A DNA stretch of 64,000 nt from Heterodera schachtii. Its lineage: Eukaryota; Nematoda; Chromadorea; Rhabditida; Heteroderidae. The notes beneath the pieces were generated by a model, which saw only the letters and a list, made by a program, of their open reading frames with translations, made no database searches and had not been told where the DNA came from. Below, piece by piece: positions 22,868-33,353 of the stretch. Numbering within the stretch: the first letter of the stretch is position 1; every line of letters starts with the position of its first letter. The DNA is taken from the NCBI GenBank assembly GCA_023374025.1, contig SIJG01000093.1:296760-360759 (forward strand), in the 5' to 3' direction. A program made the translations under genes and the position numbers.

Positions 22868-23632
22868 CAGGGTTCCCAGATCAAAATTTTCAAAAGCCTC
22901 ATTTGGCAGGCAAAAAAGCCTCATTTTGACTCAAAAAGCCTCATTTCTACAAATTTATTCAAAACACATTTAAATGTTCAAATGTTATATTTTTGATTGT
23001 TCAAGTCCAATTTTAGCAATTTTTTGTTAGCTTTTTGTGAAATTCTGAGCACGAAAAATCGAAGCTGATTTTTTGCGGCGCTTTTTAAAAAACATTTGGA
23101 GAACAAAGGGGGCCGGCGGTGCCGATAGGCGCCGCCGGGAAAAATTTTGTGATTTTTAATGCGATTTGTTAACAGATTTGTCCACAAAAATGGCCAAATT
23201 TTGTGATTTTGAGCAAATTTATAAGAAGATATAGGACTTTTAGGGGCTGGCGGTGCCGATAGGCGCCGCCAGTGGAAAAATTGAGAAATTTGACCATATT
23301 TTAGCAGAGTTTCATTAAAAAATTATTTATTTTGTGATTTTTTAGAAAAAAATTTGTTCTTTTCTGGTTTTTATAAAAATTTAGTAAAATTTTTTGGAAA
23401 ATTTGGGTGAGGTTTTCGTTTTGATGCTCTATTAGAAACCAAAATTATTAAATATTTGTAAAACATTATGACAATTTATCAAAATTTAAAAGATTCTGAG
23501 GATTTTCCCCAAAAGCCTCAAAAATCCTCAAAAAGCCACAAAAATCCTCAAATCCTCATTTTCCAAAAAAATCCTCATTGACCTATCAAAAAGCCACAAA
23601 ATGAGGATAAATCCTCAGATCTGGGAACCCTG
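22868..23632. mobile_element. 765-bp hAT-like MITE
   Basis: Perfect 15-bp terminal inverted repeats CAGGGTTCCCAGATC / GATCTGGGAACCCTG. Exact octamers GTCATAAA lie on both sides (22860-22867 and 23633-23640). Subterminal regions are packed with AAAGCCTCA and AATCCTCA words. The interior has two copies of a GGCGGTGCCGATAGGCGCCG palindrome. No transposase frame, so non-autonomous. Confidence 0.92.
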
Positions 23633-23640
23633 GTCATAAA

Positions 23641-24447
23641 TCACTGAAAAACGAATGCACACAATTGGTTATCATCATTTTTGAAATTCTTCTGCTATTC
23701 GTGCTCCCTCTTCTCTTCCCCCTCTTCATCCTCAATTTTTTTGGTCGTCAAAATTTGTACAATACGCACTTTGCTCCAAAGCATCAAAAAAATTATTCAC
23801 TGAAGAAACCTAAATGAAAGAAATGACGAAAATATAAGAGAACAATTAACAAAAGTGAAATTTTTGGTAACTTTAGTTGGGTCCCGAGAACTTCGGAATT
23901 CGTTTTTTTCATCAAGTTTCATAAAGAAATAAACTGCAGCCAAGCGGGCTCGAACCCAGACCCTCTCATAAGCGATTAATAATTAAATGCTAAAAAATCG
24001 TAAAAACCTAAAAATTTGATTTCTACAGACATTCAAGAGCTTATTCGAAAGCTCTTTTTTGGCTCAACATCTGGATATGGCTTTTTTACGCCCGAGTAAC
24101 TTTCTAAAATTTTTGGAAAAAAGCAAATAACTGATGAAAGGTCATAGACCAAATAATGATTTTGCAAAATCTGTGCTTAGATTCGTTGTCAGCATATTTA
24201 GCCTAGAAAATGTGCTTCTTAAATTTATTTTTCGAAGAAAACCACAAAACTGCCATTGCCAAAAACAGAAAAATGTCAAACATTTTTAAGGTTTTGCTCA
24301 GCGCCTTTCGTTTGAGTCTCAATTCGGTCCATTTGGTTTTGAATTTTGACGAGATTTTGTTCAGAATTTGCCATTATGCCATCAACGGAAGTGAAATTTC
24401 GAATCGATGTGATCAGTAAATCTGTAGAACCTGTCAAAGGGAAATTC
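23641..24447. other. AT-rich intergenic DNA
   Basis: A CGGGCTCGAACCC word near 23948 resembles a tRNA B box but lacks a matching A box and acceptor stem. No coding exon is supported. Confidence 0.35.
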
Positions 24448-24455
24448 GGATAAAG

Positions 24456-24913
24456 GGTAATCCTTCGGAATTGGTGTCCCGACTAAAAAAATTTTTAAAA
24501 AAATTCTCTTACAAAATCACTTTTTCCAGGATAGAAAAATGCACTGATCACGAATCCGAGCTCGGATTTTGCAAAATCATTGATTTTGTCTATGATTTTT
24601 CATCAAGTACTTGATTTTTTTTGATAATTTTTGTTTTCTAAGATTTTGGGTTCCCTATATATTTAACGGCTCATTCTATAGCTATTTATGCATTCTACAC
24701 CATTCAGAATATTGAATTTACTGAAAACAAACTTTTAGAAAACAAAAATTTTCAAATAAAATCAAGTACTTGATGAAAAATCATAGACAAAATCAATGAT
24801 TTTGCAAAATCCGAGCTCGGATTCGTGATCAGCACATTTTTCTACCCTAGAAAAAGTTAAAAGAAAATTTTTATCTCTTTTATCCGTCGGGACACCAATT
24901 CCGAAGGATTACC
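24456..24913. mobile_element. 458-bp foldback element with 8-bp TSD
   Basis: The inverted ends GGTAATCCTTCGGAATTGGT and their complement agree over 28 bp, and the arms continue for about 190 bp (AATCCGAGCTCGGATT, ATCAAGTACTTGAT). The exact octamer GGATAAAG lies at 24448-24455 and 24914-24921. It has the same end signature (GGTAA) and duplication length as the element at 21192-22132. Confidence 0.9.
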
Positions 24914-24921
24914 GGATAAAG

Positions 24922-25501
24922 GATAAAGCCAATTGTGTAAAAATGTAAAAGCCGACCCGAAGTTTGTTGGATGCTCGTCATGGCATTGCCAATGTCGATC
25001 ACGAGTTCCTTTAAAGAACGAAAATCATCACGTTGGCATTAATTTATGTAAATTCGAGTTGACCTGCACTCTCTGCGGGAGTCGAGTTCGGCCCTCCAGC
25101 GTTACTTTTTTAGTTGATTTTTGAGTGGACATTTCTTAATTCAAAAAACACATTTTGCAGTTTAGTTGCCTTCATTTTTTTTCTTTAAAAAAACAGCTGG
25201 CGGAACTCTTTTTTTCATTTTTTAAATTTTTTTTAAACAAAAAACAGGTACCTAATTGACCAAAATAACATTTTTACGATTACCTATGCTCATTGAACAA
25301 CTTCAATAACAAATTTAAAAAATAATGCAAATCATAAGGGTCCCCCTATGGCTTTTCATTGTCACCATTGGGGCACCTAAAAAAAGCCAAAAAAGATAGT
25401 AACTCCCGTTTTGTACTTCTGCAGTTTAGATAGTAATTGTTTTCTGTCTTTTATTATATTCAAATTAATTTTAAAATTTTGTTTTCCCATTAGATAAATA
25501 A
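24922..25501. other. Upstream of the Utp12-domain gene
   Basis: AT-rich. A short open frame at 24933-25124 has Cys residues but no recognised domain. The last bases, CCCATTAG before the ATG at 25502, look like a spliced-leader acceptor. Confidence 0.3.
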
Positions 25502-27294
25502 ATGGCAAATTCTGTGGGTGCGCAAACAAATGGCACTAAAATTGCTTCTCCGTCCAAATCGACAAGCCAAGCGGTGCTTCTCGCGCAGGCAATCCGCGCG
25601 AATGACACCGAACTTTTTGCATCGATGGTCAACCGATTGGGCAATAATTGGCAGACAATTAGCACAACAATTAAGGTACAAAAAGGAAGGGAAGTGCTTC
25701 TATCATTCTTCAGTTACGTTCTTGTAATTTTCACTTATTCGCAATGCTTCCAATGTTTTAGCCACAAAATCAGATTTTTAGAAAAATGCCATTTGTAAAT
25801 TTACTTTAAATTCGAGTAGAGCGGGACCGGGAATTTTGGGCAAAGCCGGGACCATTTCGGGTTGACCGGGAATTTTTGGCTGGGAAAACCGGGACTAGTC
25901 CCGGTCCCTTCAAAACCGGGACTTAGGTACTCAGTTGCCCCCTCTTTTTCAGTACCAGGTTCCGGTCCCGCTCTACTCTACTTTAAATTATAAATTTGCT
26001 CATTTGGTAAATCAGAGGACCCTTGGAATTTATTTTTGCAAATTTAGGATTTGCCCACGTCCGAAGTGTTGCCCCTTTTGCGGATGATCGACAAGCATTT
26101 GCGACAACACGGAAGAGAGATAAAAAAGTATACCCCAAAAAAAAAACAATGGCAAATAAACCCCATTATTTTTCCCATTTTCATTCAGTCTCGAATTGTG
26201 GCTTTCATGGGTCAACAAAATCCTGCGCATTCACAGCACACATTTGGCCACGGTATTTGTTTTTTTTTAATGTAAAAATAGACAATCTCTGCCGGTTAAG
26301 TAGTTCAAAATTTCAAGGGTTTACTGGAACGCAATGTCCCTAAAAATATGCAAATTTCCAAAATCCGAATCGCTTTTCTTAAATTCCCATCTCACGCGAT
26401 TTCAAAATTCTCTCGGGCAACTTTGGTCACGTTCAGATCAAATTCCATTTAACACAACTGCTAAAATGCTAGTTCTTATTCCTCCGCTTCGCATACTTAC
26501 GAAACAGAAAAACAATTTTGGAGGAAATTTAAGCGAATGGCAAAAAGTCGTTGGACTCCCTCCCCTCCCATTTGATATTTTTTGATTATGGGCCGGTATG
26601 CCATTTCCAAAAGTCAAAAACCGACACGGACTCCCAAAACCGGGCAAATTCTGTGTTTCCGATGCAAACTGGCATTCTTACAGAGGCCTAGAAAAGCACA
26701 TGCCCCCCTCCCCGAAATGAAAATAAAATTTTCTCAAGAAAAATGGTAAATCATTAAAATTTCCAAAAAAAATTCCCGTCGTCTGCCTTTCGGCACCGCC
26801 AGATCCCAGTGTGCCATTATTTATTAGCAAAAAATTGTAATTTTTGGCGCAAAACCGCTACAAATTCCCATTTTTCGCTCGGCGTTGAAAATTTGGTCCA
26901 AACCTCACACCAACATTTTCACTTTTCTCCGGGGGTATCCTTCGGCACTTTTTTTTCGCTGCTGCCTTTATCTGTTCTCAACTGATTGAAAGAGACCAAA
27001 TCAAAACTGTTGAAATTTTATGAAATTATTGTCCATTTTGTCCCCAATTTCCCCTCCCCCATTTTTCAGGTGCCCAATTTGACCGATCATTTTGCAACGA
27101 TCACCCAATGGATGGAAAACCGCGTGCGGCACCTTGACAAACTGCTCCAACTCCAGGGCAAACTCAGCTTCATGATCAGCGCAATGCCGCAACAAAGTGA
27201 TCAGTGGAGGGCGCGGGACGAGCAGCCGATGATCGTTTTTGCAGCCGATGAATGCCAAGTTGAAGAGGAGCAACAACAGGAAGACATGGACTGA
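25502..27294 (+). CDS. WDR43/Utp5-like Utp12-domain protein, no WD40 part
   Basis: Exons 25502-25675, 26048-26127, 26189-26252 and 27070-27294, phases closed, give about 180 aa. The sequence matches the C-terminal Utp12 domain of WDR43/Utp5, a nucleolar component of the small-subunit processome (t-UTP) needed for pre-rRNA transcription and early cleavage. Matching landmarks are SEVLPLLRMIDKHLRQHG, WLSWVNKILRIHSTHLAT, MENRVRHLDKLLQLQGKL, and an acidic tail rich in Glu and Gln. Family members carry about 400 residues of WD40 repeats in front. Here the frame has a stop just upstream of the ATG, a TTAG acceptor precedes it, and I see no WD40 exons. Either the propeller is encoded elsewhere or this is a stand-alone or truncated copy. 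Intron 1 hosts a MITE (25814-25978). Confidence 0.85.
25814..25978. mobile_element. 165-bp MITE in intron of Utp12-domain gene
   Basis: Inverted ends GAGTAGAGCGGGACCGG and CCGGTCCCGCTCTACTC, with further CCGGGAC words inside. Flanks TACTTTAAATTC (25802-25813) and TACTTTAAATTA (25979-25990) agree at 11 of 12 bases. No coding capacity. Confidence 0.8.
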
Positions 27295-30106
27295 CTGATC
27301 AGCCTTTTTGTTTACACATTTTCATCAAAAAATTTAAATTGTTACAACAAATGCTTGCTTTTAACTTTAGCATTTGCCGAGAGAATTTTTGAAATGGCCA
27401 AAACATTTCCTCCCATAGGTATTATTTTGCATCGGAAACGCGGCATTTTGCCGGTTATGGGGGGAGCGGGGTTCATGCTGTACTTTTAGCTTTTTGCCGG
27501 TTTATTAACAAAGCCAAAATTTTTTTGTCAAAGTTCTCGATCAGCATGAATGAACCAAATTAAATCAAAAAGCAGTATTGAGGCTTGGTAACATGCATAA
27601 AATCTCGCCATTTGGGCACATAAAAATCAAACAAAAAATTTTTTATTTTAAAATTTTACTGTAGAAACCAATTACTGGCAGGCGGTGCCAAAGACGCCGC
27701 CAGCTAAATTTTTGAAATTTCATCCTGATTCCTTAGTTGATAAAAGGACCACTAAATTTCGCTGTTTTGTTTCAATCTTTGGCAATCCTGAAGAATAGGT
27801 CGCAGGGTTCGGTTGAAATTTTCAAAAACAACCGCTTTCCGGGTTTACCCTCTCCAAAACCGGGCCCGCCCCTGCTCGGTCTCTAATAAAATAAACTATT
27901 TGATTCTTTTTATAGGTTTTTTATCTTTAAAACTGCTTAAAAGTTGCCAGGGCTTTTGCCGCCTTTTTGAACTCGTGCGCCGACACACACACACAACATG
28001 CTTTTGCCCCCCCCCCCCACATCCGAAAAAAATTAATAATAAAATGAATAATTCAAAAGGCTTTCCAATTGCGATTGCCCCGTCCGTCCCTTACTCTCCC
28101 TCAGCTGCTGCTGCTGCTTACGACGGACTTATTAGATAAAAACTCGAAAAACAGATTACGTTAACGGTCTGTTTTTTTTTTTACAATAATAGACAAAAAA
28201 TATAAATTGTCCGAGCCGATCTCTCCATTATTAGCCATTATTAGCCCCCCCCCCCCCGCCCCCCGGCGACATTCTCTGCCGAATTAATGCTAATGCTCTT
28301 TTCCGCCTCCGCCCCCCTCTCTCTGCTCTTTTAGCGCTTCCCGGCCTATTTTAAAGGAGAAGCATCTGCTGTTTGTTTGACCACCACAACAGCAAAGCGA
28401 AAAGTCCACAAAACCGGGCCAATCGATGCTGTTTATTATTATTTTTTATTCTCTTTTTTTCAAATTCAACAAAAATTGGGGAAATCACTTAATTGATGAT
28501 GTCCATCCGCTCATTTTGTCTTTAATTGGACTCTTTTTGTCGTTAATTAAAATGAATCATAAAATTTGATACACATAAAAATAAAAAATTAATATTTAAT
28601 ATTGTCCGAAATATAAGTTCGATCTTTTGTTCATTAGGCTTTTCCCTTGGCACAAATCTTTCGCGTTCCGTGGTGCCTAATTTAATTTAAGCCATCGATG
28701 GCATTTCGGCAGCCGCAACCTTTCAAAATTCCTTACAAACCGCGGCAGATTCTTTTCTCTATTTTTGGTCTTTGCTTTCAATGCAAAAATAAAAACATTG
28801 TAAAAATAATCATTTGATTATTTAATTTATTCAACGATATGTAAATTCGCACTTTCATTTGGCCTTTTATTGAAAAAGCATTGGATTTTTAAAAATGTTT
28901 TTTATTCATTCGTAAAATTAAATTAATTTTATTTCCCTTCATTTAATAATAATTTTGAAAAAAAGGAATGACCGAATGATTATGATAAATTAAATAATGG
29001 CAAATCCGTCATAAAAAAAGATGAAAAGCCAACCAAAGCATAAAATGATTAAAATGACCAGCTAAAAGTCAAATGATCTCGGAGAAAGAGACTGCAAAGA
29101 ACAAATTTGGGAATTTCATTCTTTTTTTGCTATTTCTCCTCGAAAAGTTTTCCATTTTTAGTTTTTTATCAAAATTTTACGTCATGAACCGCCCAATTTA
29201 GTTTATTCAATTCAGTGTTGAAACTTAAGCTGCCCATAATCCGGTCCATTACACCAGAAATTCTCGGCCATTTTCCCACACAAAGCAGCGCACCCATGCA
29301 TAAAATTTAAAATTATTTTAAAATAAATCAAAATAAAACATAATTCATTGAATGCCACTTTAGCGAGTCATCAGATTTTTGGCCATTATGGCCGAGACTG
29401 TGGGGCAAGTAAATAAACACGGGGATTTCCCGCCTCCATCTCGGATTATTGGGCACCAAACAACTCCTCTCCCTCTGCTCTGACACATTTTATGCACTTG
29501 CTAATGCTAAATGACTTCCTGCCATTTGGGCTCCAATTGCAATGCCAACAAATCCATTAATTTAAAACGATTTGCTTTTGCAAATAACAACAACAGATTA
29601 ACACATCGGATTTTTGAATAGAGAAATATTTTTTATTTGGACATTTACTAATGGGTTTGACAGTTTTAAATTCGCTGTGTTTAAAATGGAACTTTTTTTA
29701 ATTTAAAAAAATTAATTAATTAAATAAAAATCATTCGATTTACACTTTTTCCCCCTTTTTAATGGAACAACACTTTTATGACTAAAAATTACAAAATCAA
29801 TTTCATTCACCACAGATTCTCCCCCCTGCCCCATTATTCACCCCAAAATTGTTCATTGTCACTTTGAAATTAAAAGTTTGATGATTGTGAGTGCCTTTCA
29901 CTCCCTTTGGTCTCCCCTTTCCCTTATCTCTCCCCTTTTCCCTTTCCCTTTTCTCCCCCCAAAATGCTCTGTCAAAATGATGAACTTTCGTTGTTTCTGT
30001 GGCCCATCCATCCATCCATCATTGTTATTTTGTTTTTCCCCATAATTGCCTAATTATTGGCCAATTATTAATTAATTAATTTATTTATTTATTTGCCTCT
30101 CTAAGG
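27295..30106. other. Long intergenic region, no gene seen
   Basis: AT-rich with poly-C runs near 28007 and 28240 and a GGCGGTGCCAAAGACGCCGCC near-palindrome near 27680. No exon with convincing splice borders or domain similarity found. It ends in the upstream region of the SLC26 gene, with an ATTAATTAATTTATTTATTT stretch just before the start codon. Confidence 0.4.
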
Positions 30107-33100
30107 ATGGAAAACGGAGTGACAAAGTGTTGTTACAGCGCCATTCCGAACAATGATCGGCCAGCAGCAGAAAATGAGCAGCAGGGAAATGGGCGGGAAA
30201 TGAGTAGCGGCGCTGATCAAACGGAGCAGCAAAAGAAGGCATTTCCATGGCCAAAGGGACGACGGCGCCGTTGCGTGCCGCTGGACGCCGTCCGATACGT
30301 TTTGCCAATTTTGGAATGGGCGCCAGCATACAGTATACGTGCCAATTTGCACAGTGACTTGGTCACCGGACTGACCGTTGGCATTATGGTAGTGCCACAA
30401 GGTCCAATTGATTATGAGCAAAATTATTTAAATAGCATATAATTTTGCGTTTTTGTATTTAAAATATTTAAATTTAAGGGATGGCTTATGCAACTTTGGC
30501 CGGCGTCGACCCGGTTTATGGCCTTTATTCGTGCTTTTTTAGTGCATTATTCTACATGTTTTTTGGCACTTCCAGGCACATTTCAATTGGTCCATTTTTG
30601 GCTTTTGTATTTTTCAAATTTAATAATAATAATAATAATAATTTATATTTTTAATGACCTTCGGTTAATTTGTTAATTACCATATTATATATAAATCATT
30701 CGTAATTATCATCAATCATAATTTCTATTATCCAATCACTTTATGATAATTAATTAATTAGGTAGCTCCTTTTGAATTTACTTTTATTTTAAAAATTAAA
30801 TTTTAATTTCCCCTCAGGCACTTTTGCCGTTGCCAGTATGATGGTGGGCAGTGTTTGCGCAAAATTTTTGCCACCCAATTCAAATAACAACGGCACATTG
30901 GCTCGGAAAATGATTACCGAAAATGATGGCACTTTTTTGGACGATCAAATCACTCCGTTGGTGTTGACCAGCACATTGACTTTCGGGGTTGGCTGTTTTC
31001 AGGTCACTCATTCAATTTAATTAAATAATTCATTTTAATAAAAAAAATTTTAAAAAATTTTTGAATTATTTTCTCAGTTGTTAAAATATAATTGAAAAAA
31101 TATATTTAATTATATTCTAAATTAAAAAAAAAAAGTTTTTACCTATAAAAAATGTTTTGCCTTTTCTCTTTAATTTTGTTCTTTATTAATTTCGTTTAAT
31201 ATTTTTTTTTTGTTTAAAATTCTATTTTTAATTTATTTTTTTCTGTTTTAATTCATTTTCCAAATGTTTTCTCCATTTTCTTTCTCTCTGTTCAGCTCCT
31301 TTTTGCCCTCTTTCGCCTTTCCTCTTTGACCGATTATTTCTCCGATTCGCTCATTTCCGGCTTTACCACCGGCGCCGCTGTCCACGTGCTCACTTCCCAG
31401 ATGGACAAGCTGATCGGTGTCAAAATCAACCGGTACAGCGGAGTTGGCATGGTCATTTTGGTGAGAAAAATAATTTAAATTTAAATTTCTTTTTAATTTT
31501 AATTGTGGCCATAATTTGATTAAATTGCTTTGTCTCCGCTTGTCAGATGTGGCGTGAGTTGGCCTTGGCTTCTCCCCGGGCCAATCTTTTGACGTTGGCC
31601 ATTTCGACGCTGGGCCTCACTTTTCTGTCGCTTGGCCGTCTCTCCATTAGCCCCCTTTTCAGCAGGCATTTCCGAATTCCTTTTCCATTGGAACTTTTTT
31701 TGGTCTGTGTTCTGCTGCTTCTCTGTTATTATGTCTCCTAATTCCATTTTTTACATTTTAATTAGGTAATTATCGCCATACTTTTTTCGTCAATTTTTTC
31801 CTTCAAAGACAACCATGGCGTTCAAATTGTTGACAATGTGCCTGAGGGGTTTGTCATCGCTTTATGCTTTTCTGACTGACAATGAGACTAATTATGCCCT
31901 AATTTCCCCTTCAGAATGCCTTTGCCGTCCCTTCCCCGTTTTGAATTGCTCCTCCACATTTGGCCAAGTGTTGTGTCCATTGCGATCATCTGCTACATTT
32001 TTGTCTTCTCGCTGGGCCGTATCTTTGCCAAAAAGCACAATTATGCGGTGAATGCCAACCGGGAGTTGTCCGCGCTGGGACTCAGTTCGCTGCTCTCCTC
32101 CTTCTTCCCCGTTTACCCCTGCGGCGCTTCCCTTTCGCGCTCTTCGCTGTGCGAAATGACTGGCGCAAAAACGCAGGTGAAAATGCAGCCATATAAAAAC
32201 ACAAAGCCACGGCTAAAGCCGCAAAATCTACGACAAATTTTCGGAATTCTAAGGAATTTCAACAAATAAAAACCAACTGTAAAGAATTCTAAACTTTTAT
32301 AACCACTTTTATCATGTAAAATTTATTCGATTTACCATTGTTAATTTTTGACTTTTTTTGGGCTCGGCGCCAAAAGTGGTCAGAAAAGCGATATATTAGG
32401 CAATTAAAATTAATTAAAAATCAGAATTAACCAATAGATCTAATCTTAAATGCTTAGAGAAATTGTCCAAATTTTTTTGTTATTGCTATTTTTTGATTAT
32501 TAAATTTAATTGTTTAAATATTACAAATTCCACATAAAGTTAAAAACGATTATACGATTACTTCAGCACATGGATGGGATGGGTATTTTAAGGGTTTTTT
32601 GATGGATTCCGATTTCGAAATTTTCTGACCGACGTTATGAGTTAAACCAATCTCCAAACTGTTCAGTTGCACGCCCTTTTCTCAAGCGCCTTACTGTTGG
32701 TTGTGATTTTGTGGATCGGCGCTTGGCTCGAACCGTTGCCAATGGTAATTTCATTTTATAATGTTTTAAAGCAATTAATTCTTTTTTATTTGTTGCCTTA
32801 AGGCAATTCTCGCGTGCATTGTCACCGTCAGTCTTAGGCCACTTTTCATGCAGTTTGGCGAATTGCCCAACCTTTGGCGGACTGATCGCTACGAATTCGT
32901 ACCATTTTCGGCTGTCCATTTTTAATTAACAATTACTGAAAATTTATATTAAATTATTTTTTCTAATAATAATTACTAAAAAACACTAAATATTTTTTTA
33001 TCTTGTTTTATACTGACAAGGACCGGATTTGAAAATTTTTTTTTGATAAACTAATGAATATTTTTTTATTAAAGCAATTAAAAATTCTAAACGTCCGTCC

Positions 33101-33353
33101 CTTTTTCCCCCATTTCTCTCCCAATTTTCAGTTCGTTTGGTTGGTCGCCTTTTTCGGCACCGCTTTCCTCAACATTACCTTCGGCTTGGCCCTTTCCCTG
33201 CTGTTCTCCTTGGCCATGTTCGGCCTTCGCAAATTGAATGATGCCATCGCCACAAAAGGGCGACGCGCTTCGCCCGAATCGTCCGCCGACAGCGAAAGGC
33301 AATTGGCAAAATTGCCACAAATTGTAAATGTTAGGCTAACGGAGGAAAAGTGA
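30107..33353 (+). CDS. SLC26/SulP anion transporter lacking STAS domain
   Basis: Multi-pass membrane anion exchanger or channel of the sulphate-permease family. Ten exons: 30107-30401, 30479-30589, 30818-31002, 31296-31460, 31547-31702, 31766-31848, 31915-32176, 32667-32744, 32803-32898, 33132-33353. All phases close; 550 aa. After a polar N-terminus (basic [21 protein letters not shown]) the family signature begins: [20 protein letters not shown], then [14 protein letters not shown] and [18 protein letters not shown], then the C-terminal half with [20 protein letters not shown] and [20 protein letters not shown]. The protein ends about 30 residues after the last hydrophobic segment. The cytoplasmic STAS domain usual in the family is missing, and no exon for it is visible before the next gene. 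It could be a natural short form or depend on unannotated distal exons. Confidence 0.93.

Noticed and set aside
23935..23990. tRNA-like B box (GGGTTCGAGCCCG) on the minus strand
   Set aside because: No A box, acceptor stem or anticodon arm could be placed; the same applies to GGGTTCGAGCCCCG at 22187.
24933..25124. 63-codon Cys-containing frame upstream of the Utp12-domain gene
   Set aside because: No acceptor or donor linking it to 25502, and no WD40 features.
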